The notes under the pieces: model-generated | Told to the model about the DNA's origin: nothing | Databases searched by the model: none | What the model saw: only the letters and a program-made list of their open reading frames with translations | Shown: piece after piece, positions 32,795 through 41,452 of the stretch | Position numbering within the stretch: the stretch's first letter is position 1 | How the letters are laid out: the number at the start of each line of letters is the position of its first letter | Made by a program: the position numbers and the translations under genes | Assembly (NCBI RefSeq): GCF_009664835.1 | Contig: NZ_CP045929.1 | Span: forward strand, 62,001 to 126,000 | DNA from: Allosaccharopolyspora coralli | GTDB lineage: Bacteria > Actinomycetota > Actinomycetes > Mycobacteriales > Pseudonocardiaceae | Direction: 5' to 3' | DNA length: 64,000 nt

Positions 32795-33985
32795 ATGTCC
32801 GTTCTCGAAGATGCCCAGCAACTGCACGGGGATCTGAGCGTTCTGCGACATGCGTTGCATCGCGAACCCGAGATCGGCCTGCACCTTCCCCGCACCCAGG
32901 AGAAGGTCCTCGACGCGATCGACGGGCTCGGACTGGAGCTGAGCACGGGAACCGGAACCACGTCGGTCACCGGTGTGCTGCGCGGCAACGGCGACGGCCC
33001 GACGGTGCTCCTGCGTGGCGACATGGACGCCCTTCCGGTCCAGGAGAACACCGGAGTGGACTACACCTCCCGCGTCGACGACACGATGCACGCCTGCGGC
33101 CACGACCTGCACACCACGATGCTCGTCGGCGCCGCGCGACTGCTCGCCCAGCACCGCGACCGGCTCGGCGGCGACGTGGTGCTGATGTTCCAGCCCGGTG
33201 AGGAAGGCTGGGACGGCGCGCAGGTCATGGTCGACGAGGGCGTGCTCGACGCCGCCGGGAAGCGCGTCGACGCGGCCTACGGGATGCACGCCTTTTCGTC
33301 CCAAGTGCCGCAGGGAAGCTTCGTCACCCGCGCAGGCGAGATGCTCGCCGCCGCAGACGAGGTGCGGGTGACCGTCCTCGGCTCGGGCGGTCACGGCTCG
33401 GCGCCCCATTTCGCGCGGGACCCGGTGACCGCCGTCAGCGCCATGGTGACCGCCATGCAAACCCTGGTGACCCGCCGCTTCGACGTCTTCGACCCGGTGG
33501 TCATCTCCGTCGGCTCGCTGCACGCGGGCGCGACCAACAACGTCATCCCGGACACGGCGACGTTCTCGGCGACGGTGCGGACCTTCACGCAAACCGCGAG
33601 GGACCGCGCCGCGAACCTGATCCCCGAGGTTCTGCACGGCATCGCCGCCGCACACGGAGTCGGCGTCGAGGTCGACCACATCCCCGGCTACCCGCCCACC
33701 GTCACCGACGCCGACGAGACCGCGTTCGCGACCCGGACGATCGAAGAGCTCTTCGGCCCGCAGCGTCATCAGTCGCTGACCAACCCGCTGACCGGCTCCG
33801 AGGACTTCTCCCGCGTGCTCGACGCGGTGCCGGGCAGCTTCGTCGGGCTCGGAGCCGTGCCCGAGGACATCGACCCCGAACGCGCCCCCTACAACCATTC
33901 GCCGCTCGCCCGTTACGACGACGCCGTCCTCGCCGACGGTGCCGCGCTCTACGCCGAACTGGCTCTCGCCCGCACCCAGTCCTGA
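32795..33985 (+). CDS. M20-family metallo-amidohydrolase (N-acyl amino acid hydrolase)
   Basis: Dinuclear zinc peptidase/amidohydrolase of the M20D family, 396 residues, similar to hippurate and N-acyl-L-amino-acid hydrolases and IAA-amino acid hydrolases. Metal and catalytic motifs are visible: LLRGDMDALPVQE, HACGHDLHTTMLVG, QPGEEGWDGAQ and YGMHAF. The late SEDFS block follows and the protein ends near YNHSPLARYD. ATG 32795 has GGGAGG upstream. It is followed 34 bp later by an MHS transporter, suggesting uptake and hydrolysis of an N-acylated amino acid. Confidence 0.88.
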   Translation: MSVLEDAQQLHGDLSVLRHALHREPEIGLHLPRTQEKVLDAIDGLGLELSTGTGTTSVTGVLRGNGDGPTVLLRGDMDALPVQENTGVDYTSRVDDTMHACGHDLHTTMLVGAARLLAQHRDRLGGDVVLMFQPGEEGWDGAQVMVDEGVLDAAGKRVDAAYGMHAFSSQVPQGSFVTRAGEMLAAADEVRVTVLGSGGHGSAPHFARDPVTAVSAMVTAMQTLVTRRFDVFDPVVISVGSLHAGATNNVIPDTATFSATVRTFTQTARDRAANLIPEVLHGIAAAHGVGVEVDHIPGYPPTVTDADETAFATRTIEELFGPQRHQSLTNPLTGSEDFSRVLDAVPGSFVGLGAVPEDIDPERAPYNHSPLARYDDAVLADGAALYAELALARTQS

Positions 33986-34019
33986 GCGTCCTGGTCGAGA
34001 TCGCAAGGAGCACCAGCGC

Positions 34020-35369
34020 ATGAATGCACCTCAGTCCGCGTCGACCGTGCCGCTGCGGAGCCGGCGCAAGGCGGTCGTCGCCGCCTCCATCGGCAACTTC
34101 ATCGAGTGGTTCGAGTTCGCCCTCTACGGGTTCTTCGCCGCCGCGATCGCGATGAACTTCTTCCCCGGCGGGGACGGCGGATCGCTGATCCCGACGTTCG
34201 CCGCCTTCGGTGTCTCGTTCATCGCGCGCCCCGTGGGGGCGCTCGTGTTCGGTCACTTCGGCGACCGGATGGGCCGTCGCGGCACGCTCGCCGTCTCCAT
34301 ACTCGGAATGTCGGCGGCGACGTTCGTGATCGGCATCCTGCCCTCGTACGAGACGCTCGGGATCGTCGCCCCGATCATGCTGGTGCTCGCCCGCGTCGTC
34401 CAAGGGTTCTCGGCGGGCGGGGAATTCGGCGGTGCGACGGCGTTCATGGTGGAGTACGCACCGTCGAACCGCCGGGGGCTGTACGCGAGCTGGCAGTTCT
34501 TCACACAGTTCGTCGGCGGGTTCATGGCCGCGGCGGTCGGTGCCGGTCTCAGCAGCGTGCTCACCGAGGCCGACCTGAACGCGTGGGGGTGGCGAGTGCC
34601 GTTCATCGTCACCCTGCCGCTGGGTGTCATCGGGTTCTACCTGCGGCTGAAGCTGGACGAGACACCGCAGTTCACGCAGGACAAGCAGGAGTCCCACACC
34701 GCAGAAGCGCCGCTGCGGGAAGTGCTGCGGGACTATTGGCTGAGCATGCTCAAGGTGATGGGTCTGCTGATCACCGGCACGACCTCGACGTACATGATCC
34801 AGGCGTTCCTGCCCGCTTACCTCGTCGAGGAACTGGGCATGTCGTCGGCGCAGATGTTCACCGGAATGCTCACGGGAATGGTGCTGCTGTGCGCACTCAT
34901 CCCGGTCTGGGCCCTGTTGTCCGACCGGTGGGGCAGGCGCAAGCCGCTCTTGGTGATCTCGCCGCTGCTGATGGTGATCTGTGCGGTGCCGGTGTTCGCG
35001 CTGTTCCAGCAGGCCACATTCCTGGCGACGATGATCGGCTACATCGTGCTGGCGGTGGTGCTCTCGCCGCTGACCGGCGCGCTGGCGATCACGCTCGCCG
35101 ACGCGTTCCCCACCCGGGTCCGCTACAGCGGGCTGTCCGTGGTCTACAGCGTCGGGGTGTCGATCTTCGGCGGCTTCACTCCGTTGATCTTCGCCTACCT
35201 GGTGGAAGCCACCGGGAACCCGATCTCTCCCGGTTACTACCTCGCAGGCACCGCCGTCGTGTCGCTGATCGCGGCGCTGCTGTACCGGGAGGTCTCGTCC
35301 GGCGGTGCGTCGGAGGTGGCCGAGCAGAAGGACGGCGCCGAGCCCGCCACGAGCAGGGAAGGCGCGTGA
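34020..35369 (+). CDS. MHS-family MFS transporter
   Basis: Major facilitator of the metabolite:H+ symporter (MHS) group, 449 residues, 12 membrane helices. The opening [20 protein letters not shown] and the loop [18 protein letters not shown] are diagnostic, as is [18 protein letters not shown]. Family substrates include proline, betaine, citrate, alpha-ketoglutarate and shikimate. ATG 34020 follows AAGGAG. Located directly after the amidohydrolase and likely in its operon under the divergent Lrp-type regulator. Confidence 0.9.
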   Translation: MNAPQSASTVPLRSRRKAVVAASIGNFIEWFEFALYGFFAAAIAMNFFPGGDGGSLIPTFAAFGVSFIARPVGALVFGHFGDRMGRRGTLAVSILGMSAATFVIGILPSYETLGIVAPIMLVLARVVQGFSAGGEFGGATAFMVEYAPSNRRGLYASWQFFTQFVGGFMAAAVGAGLSSVLTEADLNAWGWRVPFIVTLPLGVIGFYLRLKLDETPQFTQDKQESHTAEAPLREVLRDYWLSMLKVMGLLITGTTSTYMIQAFLPAYLVEELGMSSAQMFTGMLTGMVLLCALIPVWALLSDRWGRRKPLLVISPLLMVICAVPVFALFQQATFLATMIGYIVLAVVLSPLTGALAITLADAFPTRVRYSGLSVVYSVGVSIFGGFTPLIFAYLVEATGNPISPGYYLAGTAVVSLIAALLYREVSSGGASEVAEQKDGAEPATSREGA

Positions 35370-35409
35370 GCGCGCTCGACCGCGCGTGATCGAGGCGTAT
35401 CCTCGGGGC

Positions 35410-36057
35410 ATGTTCGGACAGAGCCGCATGATCGATCCTGGCGAAGCCCTCCCGGGGCGTGCCGAGCCGATGCGCACCTCCGAGTACCACGCGGAGCTGC
35501 CCGACCGCAGGATCGTCGCCCCGTTCCCCGAGGGGACGGGCGTGGCGGTCGTCGGCATGGGCTGTTTCTGGGGCGCCGAACGCACGTTCTGGCGCGTCAA
35601 CGGCGTGTACTCCACGGCCGTCGGCTACGCGGGCGGCTACACGCCCAACCCGACGTACGAAGAGGTGTGCAGTGGCCGGACCGGCCACGCCGAGGTCGTG
35701 CTGGTCGTCTTCGACCCCGAGGTGATCGGCTACTCGCAGCTGCTCAAGGTCTTCTGGGAGAACCACGACCCGACGCAGGGCCTGCGCCAGGGCAACGACC
35801 GCGGCAGCCAGTACCGCTCGGCGATCTACTTCACCGACGACGCCCAGCGGGAGGTCGCCGAAGCGAGCCGGGTGCAGTACCAGGCTGCGCTGGCCGACGC
35901 GGGCCACGGCCCGATCACCACCGAGATCGCGCTGCTGCAGGACTTCTACTACGCCGAGGACTACCACCAGCAGTACCTCTCCGACGCCAAGAACCCGCAG
36001 GGCTACTGCGGCATCGCGGGCACCGGCGTCGCGTGCCCGGTCGGCCTGCCCACCTGA
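35410..36057 (+). CDS. msrA: Peptide methionine sulfoxide reductase A
   Basis: Reduces methionine-S-sulfoxide in proteins, 215 residues. The active-site motif GMGCFWGAE carries the catalytic Cys. Further family blocks are [41 protein letters not shown] and AEDYHQQYL. The C-terminal [16 protein letters not shown] supplies the resolving Cys residues. ATG 35410 gives the long N-terminal extension usual in actinobacterial MsrA ([17 protein letters not shown]). It begins 40 bp after the transporter. Confidence 0.95.
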   Translation: MFGQSRMIDPGEALPGRAEPMRTSEYHAELPDRRIVAPFPEGTGVAVVGMGCFWGAERTFWRVNGVYSTAVGYAGGYTPNPTYEEVCSGRTGHAEVVLVVFDPEVIGYSQLLKVFWENHDPTQGLRQGNDRGSQYRSAIYFTDDAQREVAEASRVQYQAALADAGHGPITTEIALLQDFYYAEDYHQQYLSDAKNPQGYCGIAGTGVACPVGLPT

Positions 36058-36097
36058 TCCGCGCGTGGTTCGTGCCGCCGGGTGACGCTGAGGGGTG

Positions 36098-36200
36098 TGG
36101 CGTTTGTGCCGTAGGGCACGCCTCGCATATGACCCGCCACGGCACGGCGAGCGGTACCGGACCACCTGCCCAGGTTCCAAGATTCCGCTGGGGCTGGGGC
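36098..36200. repeat. MITE-like dispersed repeat, family B, partial copy
   Basis: Intergenic sequence between msrA and the dodecin gene containing GTGCCGTAGGGCACG, CATATGACC, and CGGTACCGGACCACCTGCCC followed by AGGTTCC. These blocks also occur in the copies near 37.1, 41.3, 42.4 and 49.7 kb. Terminal repeats are degraded here. Confidence 0.55.
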
Positions 36201-36247
36201 GAGGCCGTCCGATTGCGGGCTCGCGAGGTCGGGTCGATCATCCAGGG

Positions 36248-36457
36248 ATGGCTGACAACGTGTATCGCGTGACCGAGGTCGTCGGAACGTCGTCGAGCGG
36301 AGTGGACGACGCGATCAAGAAGGGTGTGAAGCGAGCGTCGCAGACGTTGCGTGAGGTCGACTGGTTCGAGGTGACCGAGGTGCGCGGTCACGTCGAGAAC
36401 GGCGAGGTGGCGCACATCCAGGTCGGGATGAAGGTCGGCTTCCGGCTGGATGAGTGA
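36248..36457 (+). CDS. Dodecin flavin-binding protein
   Basis: 69-residue protein, MADNVYRVTEVVGTSSSGVD followed by DAIKKGVKRASQTLREVDWF, a complete dodecin. Dodecins assemble into hollow 12-mers that bind FMN/FAD (or riboflavin) between subunits and buffer free flavin. The Trp in DWFEV is the residue that stacks with flavin. ATG 36248 is the only sensible start. It stands as a single gene between two dispersed repeats. Confidence 0.93.
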   Translation: MADNVYRVTEVVGTSSSGVDDAIKKGVKRASQTLREVDWFEVTEVRGHVENGEVAHIQVGMKVGFRLDE

Positions 36458-36477
36458 TGTCACAGGTCTACAGGTTG

Positions 36478-36640
36478 TGCTGCGTTGGTGGTTCCGTAGC
36501 GGAACCTCAGCCCGCGGCTGGCTGCGGGATCGTCGACATCGAGTAGCGACCTACACCACGTCGACGCTGTCCTCGCCAGCCACGAGCTGAGAACCCGCCG
36601 GTGGCTGGTCTGCGTCGGCGGGCGGGAAAGCTGGCGGCGC
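36478..36640. repeat. Dispersed hairpin repeat, family A, copy 3
   Basis: Starts GTTGGTGGTTCCGTAGCGGA. Arms CTCAGCCCGCGGCTGGC (36506-36522) and GCCAGCCACGAGCTGAG (36575-36591) pair with two mismatches that would be G-U in the minus-strand RNA. The inner arm sequence differs wholly from copies 1 and 2 yet still pairs. The centre keeps GCTGCGGGATCG and CTGTCCTCG. It lies between the dodecin and MmcQ-like genes. Confidence 0.75.
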
Positions 36641-36685
36641 AGTGTGCCTGCACCGTAGCCCTCAACCCGCGCACCCTCAGAGGGT

Positions 36686-37024
36686 TCAGTCCTCTGCGTC
36701 GAAGCCGCGCACCAGGGTCTTCGGGGCGGCGCGGCGCCAGGCGTCGGTGAGGATCTCGGCGAGTTCTTCGCGGTCGAGGGCGTCGAGTCGGAGCCGCATG
36801 AACCCGAACTTCTCGTCGTGCGTGGTCCAGGTGAACTTCTCCGGCTCCGCGGCGACGAGTTCGGCGCGTTCCTCCGGGCTGATCTTCACGCCGGGCCCGT
36901 GGGGGTCGCTCAGCGACGCGAAGATCTTGCCCCGGACTCGGAAGGTCGGCATGCCCCAGGCAGCCTTCTCCGAGGTGTCGGGCAGGGACAGTGCGATCTC
37001 GCGCAGGTCTGCCGGGCTGCTCAT
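36686..37024 (-). CDS. MmcQ/YjbR-family DNA-binding-like protein
   Basis: 112-residue MmcQ/YjbR (DUF419-like) protein. Family features: N-terminal helix LREIALSLPDTSEKAAWGMPTF, a beta sheet with VRGKIFASLSDPHG and VKISPEE, and the C-terminal helix AEILTDAWRRAAPKTLV. These proteins share a cyanobacterial-CyaY-like double-wing fold; the biological role is not established. ATG 37024 is chosen over the open frame to 37063 because it begins the conserved helix. Confidence 0.8.
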   Translation of the reverse strand: MSSPADLREIALSLPDTSEKAAWGMPTFRVRGKIFASLSDPHGPGVKISPEERAELVAAEPEKFTWTTHDEKFGFMRLRLDALDREELAEILTDAWRRAAPKTLVRGFDAED

Positions 37025-37075
37025 ACCGGAAGCATCCACCGCCGTGCCCCTGCGGGCAAACACAAGACAGCCGCC

Positions 37076-37203
37076 GGGACCATGGTCACCGGCCTGCCTT
37101 GCGAGGCGCGAACTGGAACGCCGGAGACTCTCACTTTGCTGCGGCTGGGCACGTATGACCGTGCCCTACGGGCACCAAGGACAGTTCCCCAATGCACTCT
37201 CGG
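37076..37203. repeat. MITE-like dispersed repeat, family B, next to tRNA-Gly
   Basis: Contains CACCGGCCTGCCTTGCGAGG, GCGCGAACTGGAACGCCGGA, GACTCTCAC, GTATGACCGTGCCCTACGGG and the right terminal repeat AGTTCCCCAATGCACTCTC (about 37182-37200). The right end abuts the 3' end of the tRNA-Gly gene. The terminal sequence is the best match to the family B terminal inverted repeat. Confidence 0.7.
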
Positions 37204-37275
37204 AGCGGATGACGGGATTCGAACCCGCGACCCTCACCTTGGCAAGGTGATGCGCTACCGCTGCGCTACATCCGC
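37204..37275 (-). tRNA. tRNA-Gly (anticodon GCC)
   Basis: On the minus strand the sequence folds as a 72-nt tRNA. Acceptor stem GCGGATG/CATCCGC has discriminator U; the D arm contains AGCGGTAGC; the anticodon arm CACCTTGCCAAGGTG carries anticodon GCC (complement of GGC at 37241-37243); the T arm has GGTTCGAATC. CCA is not encoded (the bases after the discriminator read CCG). GCC reads GGC/GGU glycine codons, the main glycine codons in this GC-rich genome. Confidence 0.96.
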
Positions 37276-37544
37276 ACTGTTGCGTGTCACCGGCCGTTTC
37301 CGTCCGGCGCCCACTACTTTAACCCATCGCCCGTCCGGCGTTCGACGGGGTGTCGTCGACTCGCGGCGACCGCGCTCTCACCGTGTCGAGCGATACGCGG
37401 GGGCCTGGTGGAGAACCGTCCGTGACCGCGGACGTCAAGGTCATCTACGCAGGTCACAGCTCTGTAGAGTGATGTGCGGCATGGTCGGGGGACGCGAGCC
37501 GGATTCGCTGTGCACCATCGGATCCGGATCCGGGGGAGGATGCG

Positions 37545-38189
37545 ATGCACGACGACGTGGTCGACGGCACCGAGTTGCCCGAGAACGTGGACGCTCGGTT
37601 GCTGAACCGTCTCCGCGCGGGCGACGACACCGCTTACGACGAGCTGTACCGCAGACACGCGCCTGCCGTGCGTCGTTTCGTGCTCGGGACGCGGCGACCG
37701 GGCGTCGACGCCGACGACGCCGTCGCGGAGGTCTTCCTCCGTGTCCTGCGGGCGGTGCGCGCCGGGCACGGCCCGCGCGACTACGTGCGCACCTACCTGC
37801 TCACGGTCGTGCGCCGGGTGCTCGCCGAATGGAGTTCCGAGCGTCGTGCCCAGCCGATGCACAACGACGAACTCGGTGAGCGAGCAGGCCACCAGGCCGA
37901 CCACCAGAGCACGCAGGCCGAGCGCGAACTGCTCGCCCGTGCCTTCACGCTGCTGCCCGCGAGATGGCGCGAAGTGCTGTGGCGGATGGAGGTCGAAGGA
38001 CACCGCCCCGGCAGTATCGCGCAGGACATGGGGCTGACACCGAACGCGACGGCGGTGCTCGCGCACCGGGCGCGGCGCGGTCTCCGGGAGGCGTATCTGC
38101 AGGCGTCGTCGACACCGAAGCCACACGAGCCGCGCCGTCCGGCCGCCCCAACCTGCCGGGCCGGTCGCGCCTCGTCAGTCGACTACTGA
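37545..38189 (+). CDS. ECF-type RNA polymerase sigma factor
   Basis: 214-residue sigma-70 family factor with regions 2 and 4 only. Region 2 includes DDTAYDELYRRHAPAVRRF and DADDAVAEVFLRVLRAV. Region 4 includes LPARWREVLWRMEVEGHRPG, with HTH SIAQDMGLTPNATAVLAHRARRGLREAYL. The tail after residue 190 is Pro/Arg-rich and disordered. ATG 37545 follows GGAGGATGC. No anti-sigma factor gene adjoins; the next gene, 107 bp on, encodes a small membrane protein that could fill such a role but lacks a zinc anti-sigma motif. Confidence 0.88.
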   Translation: MHDDVVDGTELPENVDARLLNRLRAGDDTAYDELYRRHAPAVRRFVLGTRRPGVDADDAVAEVFLRVLRAVRAGHGPRDYVRTYLLTVVRRVLAEWSSERRAQPMHNDELGERAGHQADHQSTQAERELLARAFTLLPARWREVLWRMEVEGHRPGSIAQDMGLTPNATAVLAHRARRGLREAYLQASSTPKPHEPRRPAAPTCRAGRASSVDY

Positions 38190-38296
38190 ATCTTCACCCG
38201 AAGAGTCGATGCCGCGCGCGGTACCGTGAGTCCACGCGCGGTGGCCCGCGCGGACTCAAGCGCGACGAGCGACGGCCCGCAAGGGGTGAGGCGAGG

Positions 38297-38734
38297 ATGA
38301 ACCGGGTGGTCCGCGGTTCCGACGGTCGAATGTGGCAAGTGAAGGCGAACCTCGAGTGGTCGAACCCGATCGCCGCCGACGAGTTCGAGCACGAGGTCAG
38401 CGGCGGTCCCGCGCCCGGCATCGTGATGGGCGGGATCCTGCTGTTCCTGGTGGTGCTGTTCGTCGCGTGGACGCCGCCCGAGGTGATCGTGCCGTTCTGG
38501 GTGGTCCTCGCACTGCTGGTCCTGGTGCTGTTCTTCCCGGTCCGCTGGCTGCTGCGGCGCCCGTGGACGGTCATGGCCGAGACTCCCGGTGACTCCGAAG
38601 ACCACCCGCCCGAGCGCTGGGTCGGCGTCGTGCGCGGTGCGTTCCACGTGCGCGGAGAGGCGGCTCGCGTCGCCCGCAACATCGAGGTCTACGCCGAACC
38701 GGACGTCAACGGCCCACTCCAACCCGTCGAATAG
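38297..38734 (+). CDS. Hypothetical small membrane protein
   Basis: 145 residues, unrecognised. A short hydrophilic N-terminus (MNRVVRGSDGRMWQVKANLE) is followed by two adjacent membrane helices (about 48-64 and 70-92, VPFWVVLALLVLVLFFPVRW) and a hydrophilic C-terminal domain with RPWTVMAETPGD and WVGVVRG. The start has GGTGAGGCGAGG upstream. It follows the ECF sigma gene in the same direction and may be co-transcribed. Confidence 0.68.
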   Translation: MNRVVRGSDGRMWQVKANLEWSNPIAADEFEHEVSGGPAPGIVMGGILLFLVVLFVAWTPPEVIVPFWVVLALLVLVLFFPVRWLLRRPWTVMAETPGDSEDHPPERWVGVVRGAFHVRGEAARVARNIEVYAEPDVNGPLQPVE

Positions 38735-38771
38735 CTCCGCGCCCATCGGAAAGAGGAATCGCGGAGTGATC

Positions 38772-38850
38772 TGCTGAGGTGGTTGAGTAGCGGAACCTCA
38801 GCTCGCGGCTGAGAACCCGCCGGTGGTTGCTGTGCGAAGGTGGTAGAAGA
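38772..38850. repeat. Dispersed hairpin repeat, family A, shortened copy
   Basis: GTAGCGGAACCTCAGCTCGC, then GGCTGAGAACCCGCCGGTGG. The left and right outer blocks of family A are joined directly, with the central 70 bp of other copies missing. It may be an internal deletion at the hairpin. Lies upstream of the Fpg/Nei glycosylase gene. Confidence 0.65.
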
Positions 38851-38921
38851 CCTCTCCACGCGCTGTGTTCGACGAGCCCGTAACCCGCACGCCCTCTCGC
38901 TCCTTCCGGCACACTGGAAGC

Positions 38922-39773
38922 GTGCCGGAACTTCCCGAGGTCGAGGCGTTGGCGCAGCATCTGCGTACGTACGCCCGCGGTCGCGAGGTGAGCAGGGTCG
39001 ACGTCGCCTCGCTCAGCGTCCTCAAGACCGTCAGCCCGTCGTGGACCGAGCTGCACGGGCGGCAGGTCACGGACGTGGCGCGGCACGGCAAGTACCTCGA
39101 CATGGAGTGCGCCGGGCTGCACCTCGTCGTGCACCTCGCCCGGGCGGGATGGCTCCGGTGGTCCGACGAACTCGCGCCGGCCCCGCCGAAGCAGGGACGC
39201 GGGCCGATCGGGATGCGCGTGCACCTCGGCGGGCCCGGCTTCGACCTCACCGAAGCGGGGACGCAGAAGAAACTCGCCGTGTGGATCGTGGCGGGTCCGG
39301 CAGAGGTGCCGGGCATCGCGAAACTCGGTCCGGACGCCTCGACCGTCGACCCGGACACGTTCGCGGCGATCCTCGACGGCCGGACCGAGCGGATCAAGAC
39401 GGTGCTGACCAGCCAGTCGATGCTTGCCGGGATCGGCAACGCCTACTCCGACGAGATCCTGCACGCGGCGCGGCTCTCCCCGTTCGCGGTCGCGGGAAAG
39501 CTCGACGACGACACGGTGCGGCGTCTGCACGAGTCCGTGCGGGAGATCCTCGACGACGCGGTGCGGCGCTCCGTCGGCCAGGACGCCGCCCGGCTGAAGG
39601 CCGAGAAGCGCACGGGAATGCGGGTGCACGGTCGTGTCGGCCTGCCGTGCCCGGTGTGCGGCGACGTGGTCCGCGAGGTCTCGTTCAGCGAACGGTCGTT
39701 GCAGTACTGCGCGACCTGCCAGACCGGCGGCAAGCCGCTCGCGGACCGGCGGCTGTCCCGGCTGCTCAAGTAG
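38922..39773 (+). CDS. Fpg/Nei-family DNA glycosylase
   Basis: Bifunctional base-excision-repair glycosylase/AP lyase, 283 residues. After processing of GTG-Met, the N-terminus is PELPEVEAL with catalytic Pro and Glu. HGKYLDMEC holds the conserved Lys, and SMLAGIGNAYSDEILHAARL is the H2TH region. A four-Cys zinc finger closes the protein (CPVCGDVVREVSF and YCATCQ). It acts on oxidised purines or pyrimidines; the Fpg and Nei subtypes cannot be separated with certainty, though the mycobacterial Nei-like group looks closest. Ends in TAG at 39771. Confidence 0.92.
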   Translation: MPELPEVEALAQHLRTYARGREVSRVDVASLSVLKTVSPSWTELHGRQVTDVARHGKYLDMECAGLHLVVHLARAGWLRWSDELAPAPPKQGRGPIGMRVHLGGPGFDLTEAGTQKKLAVWIVAGPAEVPGIAKLGPDASTVDPDTFAAILDGRTERIKTVLTSQSMLAGIGNAYSDEILHAARLSPFAVAGKLDDDTVRRLHESVREILDDAVRRSVGQDAARLKAEKRTGMRVHGRVGLPCPVCGDVVREVSFSERSLQYCATCQTGGKPLADRRLSRLLK

Positions 39774-39794
39774 CGGCCTGGCAGGCGTACGGGG

Positions 39795-39905
39795 ACGGCG
39801 GTTCTCGCGGCCGGCTTGCGGGATCGCCGAGTGGCGTCCTGCACCAGCTCGACGCTGTCCTCGCCCATCCCGAGGTGAGAACCAGCCGGGGGCGGTGTGC
39901 CTCGG
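39795..39905. repeat. Dispersed hairpin repeat, family A, diverged copy
   Basis: Contains CGGTTCTCGCGGCCGGC, TTGCGGGATCGCCGAGTGGC, CTCGACGCTGTCCTCGCC and GAGGTGAGAACCAGCCGGGG, in the same order as copy 3 at 36.5 kb. It occupies most of the 191-bp gap between the DNA glycosylase and the LytS-like kinase. Confidence 0.6.
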
Positions 39906-39964
39906 CACGACCAGTACCGCCCCGCACGGCTCCGAACGGGTGAACCGTTTGTCGATCACCCGGG

Positions 39965-41260
39965 GTGATTCTCTTGATTCTCCCAGTGCACTCCGGGGAT
40001 CATGGCCGGGTGCTGGAGCTGTTGACCGAGCGGACGGTGCTGACCACGCTCGCAGCGCTCGCCGTACTCGGGATGTTCTTGCTGCTGTGCCGGGCGCGTC
40101 GGGTGAGTACCTCGGTGGAGGACGCGACCCTGGCCGCGCTGCACCGGGTGACGACTGCGGCTCCGCACCTGCGAGAGGGCCTGACCGAGGAGTCGGCGGA
40201 CAAGGTCGCCCCGCACCTGCGCGCGCTGCTGTCCTGTGTGGCCGTCGGGGTCGTCGACGTCGACGGCACCCTGCTGAGCTGGGACGGCGAGGCCAACCAG
40301 CACTATGAGGACCTCCGCCGCAAGATCGAGACGGTGGTGCGGACCGGTAAGACCGGCTACGTCGCGCACGGGGACCTGCCGTGCGACCAGCGTCCCTGCC
40401 TGATGCGACACGCCGTGATCGTGCCGCTGCAGGTGGAGGGGGCCAACCGCGGGGCGTTGGTGATCATCGCGGGCGGTGATCGCAGACGGCTGCAGCACGC
40501 GGCCGAGGAGGTCGCCCTGCACGTCTCCACGCACTTGGAACTCGCCGAGCTGCAGGAGTCGAAGGAACGCCTCGCCCACGCCGAGGTCCGTGCCCTGCGG
40601 GCGCAGATCTCGCCGCACTTCATCTACAACGCGCTCAACACGATCTCCGCGCAGACCCGTACCGACCCCGAGTACGCCCGCGACCTGTTGCAGGACTTCG
40701 CCGACTTCACCCGCTACTCGTTCCGCAGCAGCGGCTTGTACACGACGCTGGCCGACGAGATCCGCAACATCGACCGTTATCTGACGCTGGAGCGCGCCCG
40801 GTTCGGCACCGACCGGCTGAAGGTGCAGTTGCGGATCGCGCCCGAGGTGCTGCCGGTCGTGGTGCCGTTCCTCGCGTTGCAGCCGTTGGTGGAGAACGCG
40901 GTGCGGCACGGTCTGGCGAACAAGCCCGGTGGCGGGACGGTCTCGGTGATCGCCGAGGACCACGGCGCCGAAGCGCTGATCAGCGTCGACGACGACGGTA
41001 TCGGCATGGATCCGGAACGGCTCGACGACGAACTCGCCAACGCCCACCTCACCGGCGCGCATGTCGGACTCGGAAACATCAACAACCGGATGCGGGCGAC
41101 GTTCGGCTATGACTACGGGCTCGTGGTCGAGACCGAGCAGGACGCGGGCATGAAGGTGATCATGCGGGTGCCGAAGTTCTCGCCGGGTGTGCGGCCGGTG
41201 CCCGCGCAGGATCTCGACGAGCCGGAGGTCGAGGTGCCCGCCTCGCAGGCAGGCGTCTGA
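39965..41260 (+). CDS. LytS-type sensor histidine kinase
   Basis: Membrane sensor kinase, 431 residues. One N-terminal membrane helix (about 24-42, LTTLAALAVLGMFLLLC). A GAF-like sensory domain (about 85-200, with CLMRHAVIVPLQVEGANRGALVII) follows. The LytS-type His box RAQISPHFIYNALNTISAQT comes next, then HATPase boxes NAVRHGLANKPGG and DDDGIGMD. The start is uncertain: GTG 39965 or GTG 40010 (VLELLTERTVL). Partner is the LytTR regulator at 42594; the pair flanks an S49 peptidase gene and precedes two acetate-type symporters. CDQRPC within the GAF domain could be redox or metal sensitive. Confidence 0.88.
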   Translation: MILLILPVHSGDHGRVLELLTERTVLTTLAALAVLGMFLLLCRARRVSTSVEDATLAALHRVTTAAPHLREGLTEESADKVAPHLRALLSCVAVGVVDVDGTLLSWDGEANQHYEDLRRKIETVVRTGKTGYVAHGDLPCDQRPCLMRHAVIVPLQVEGANRGALVIIAGGDRRRLQHAAEEVALHVSTHLELAELQESKERLAHAEVRALRAQISPHFIYNALNTISAQTRTDPEYARDLLQDFADFTRYSFRSSGLYTTLADEIRNIDRYLTLERARFGTDRLKVQLRIAPEVLPVVVPFLALQPLVENAVRHGLANKPGGGTVSVIAEDHGAEALISVDDDGIGMDPERLDDELANAHLTGAHVGLGNINNRMRATFGYDYGLVVETEQDAGMKVIMRVPKFSPGVRPVPAQDLDEPEVEVPASQAGV

Positions 41261-41261
41261 G

Positions 41262-41375
41262 AGGGCATTGTGGAACTTAAGTGGGTGGTCCGGTACCGCC
41301 CCAGGTCGGCCTCCTGCCTTGCACGGCACGAACCGGAACGCCGGAGCCTCTCACCTTGCCGAGACCTGCCCTGAC
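41262..41375. repeat. MITE-like dispersed repeat, family B, copy
   Basis: Begins two bases after the kinase stop with GAGAGGGCATTGTGGAACT, an almost perfect terminal inverted repeat. It continues through GGTGGTCCGGTACCGCCCCA, CCTTGCACGGCACGAACCGG and AACGCCGGAGCCTCTCACC. The right terminus is missing. Confidence 0.7.
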
Positions 41376-41452
41376 GGCATCAGGACAAGACCAAAGACAG
41401 GCACCGACGGCGGCGCGGGGTCGTCCGGCGGCCGGCCGGGTAACGTCGAGGC

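Noticed and set aside
37204-37275. tRNA-Gly as an integration site for a genomic island
   Set aside because: No integrase, direct repeat of the tRNA 3' end or composition change is visible on either side; the adjacent repeat is a family B copy.
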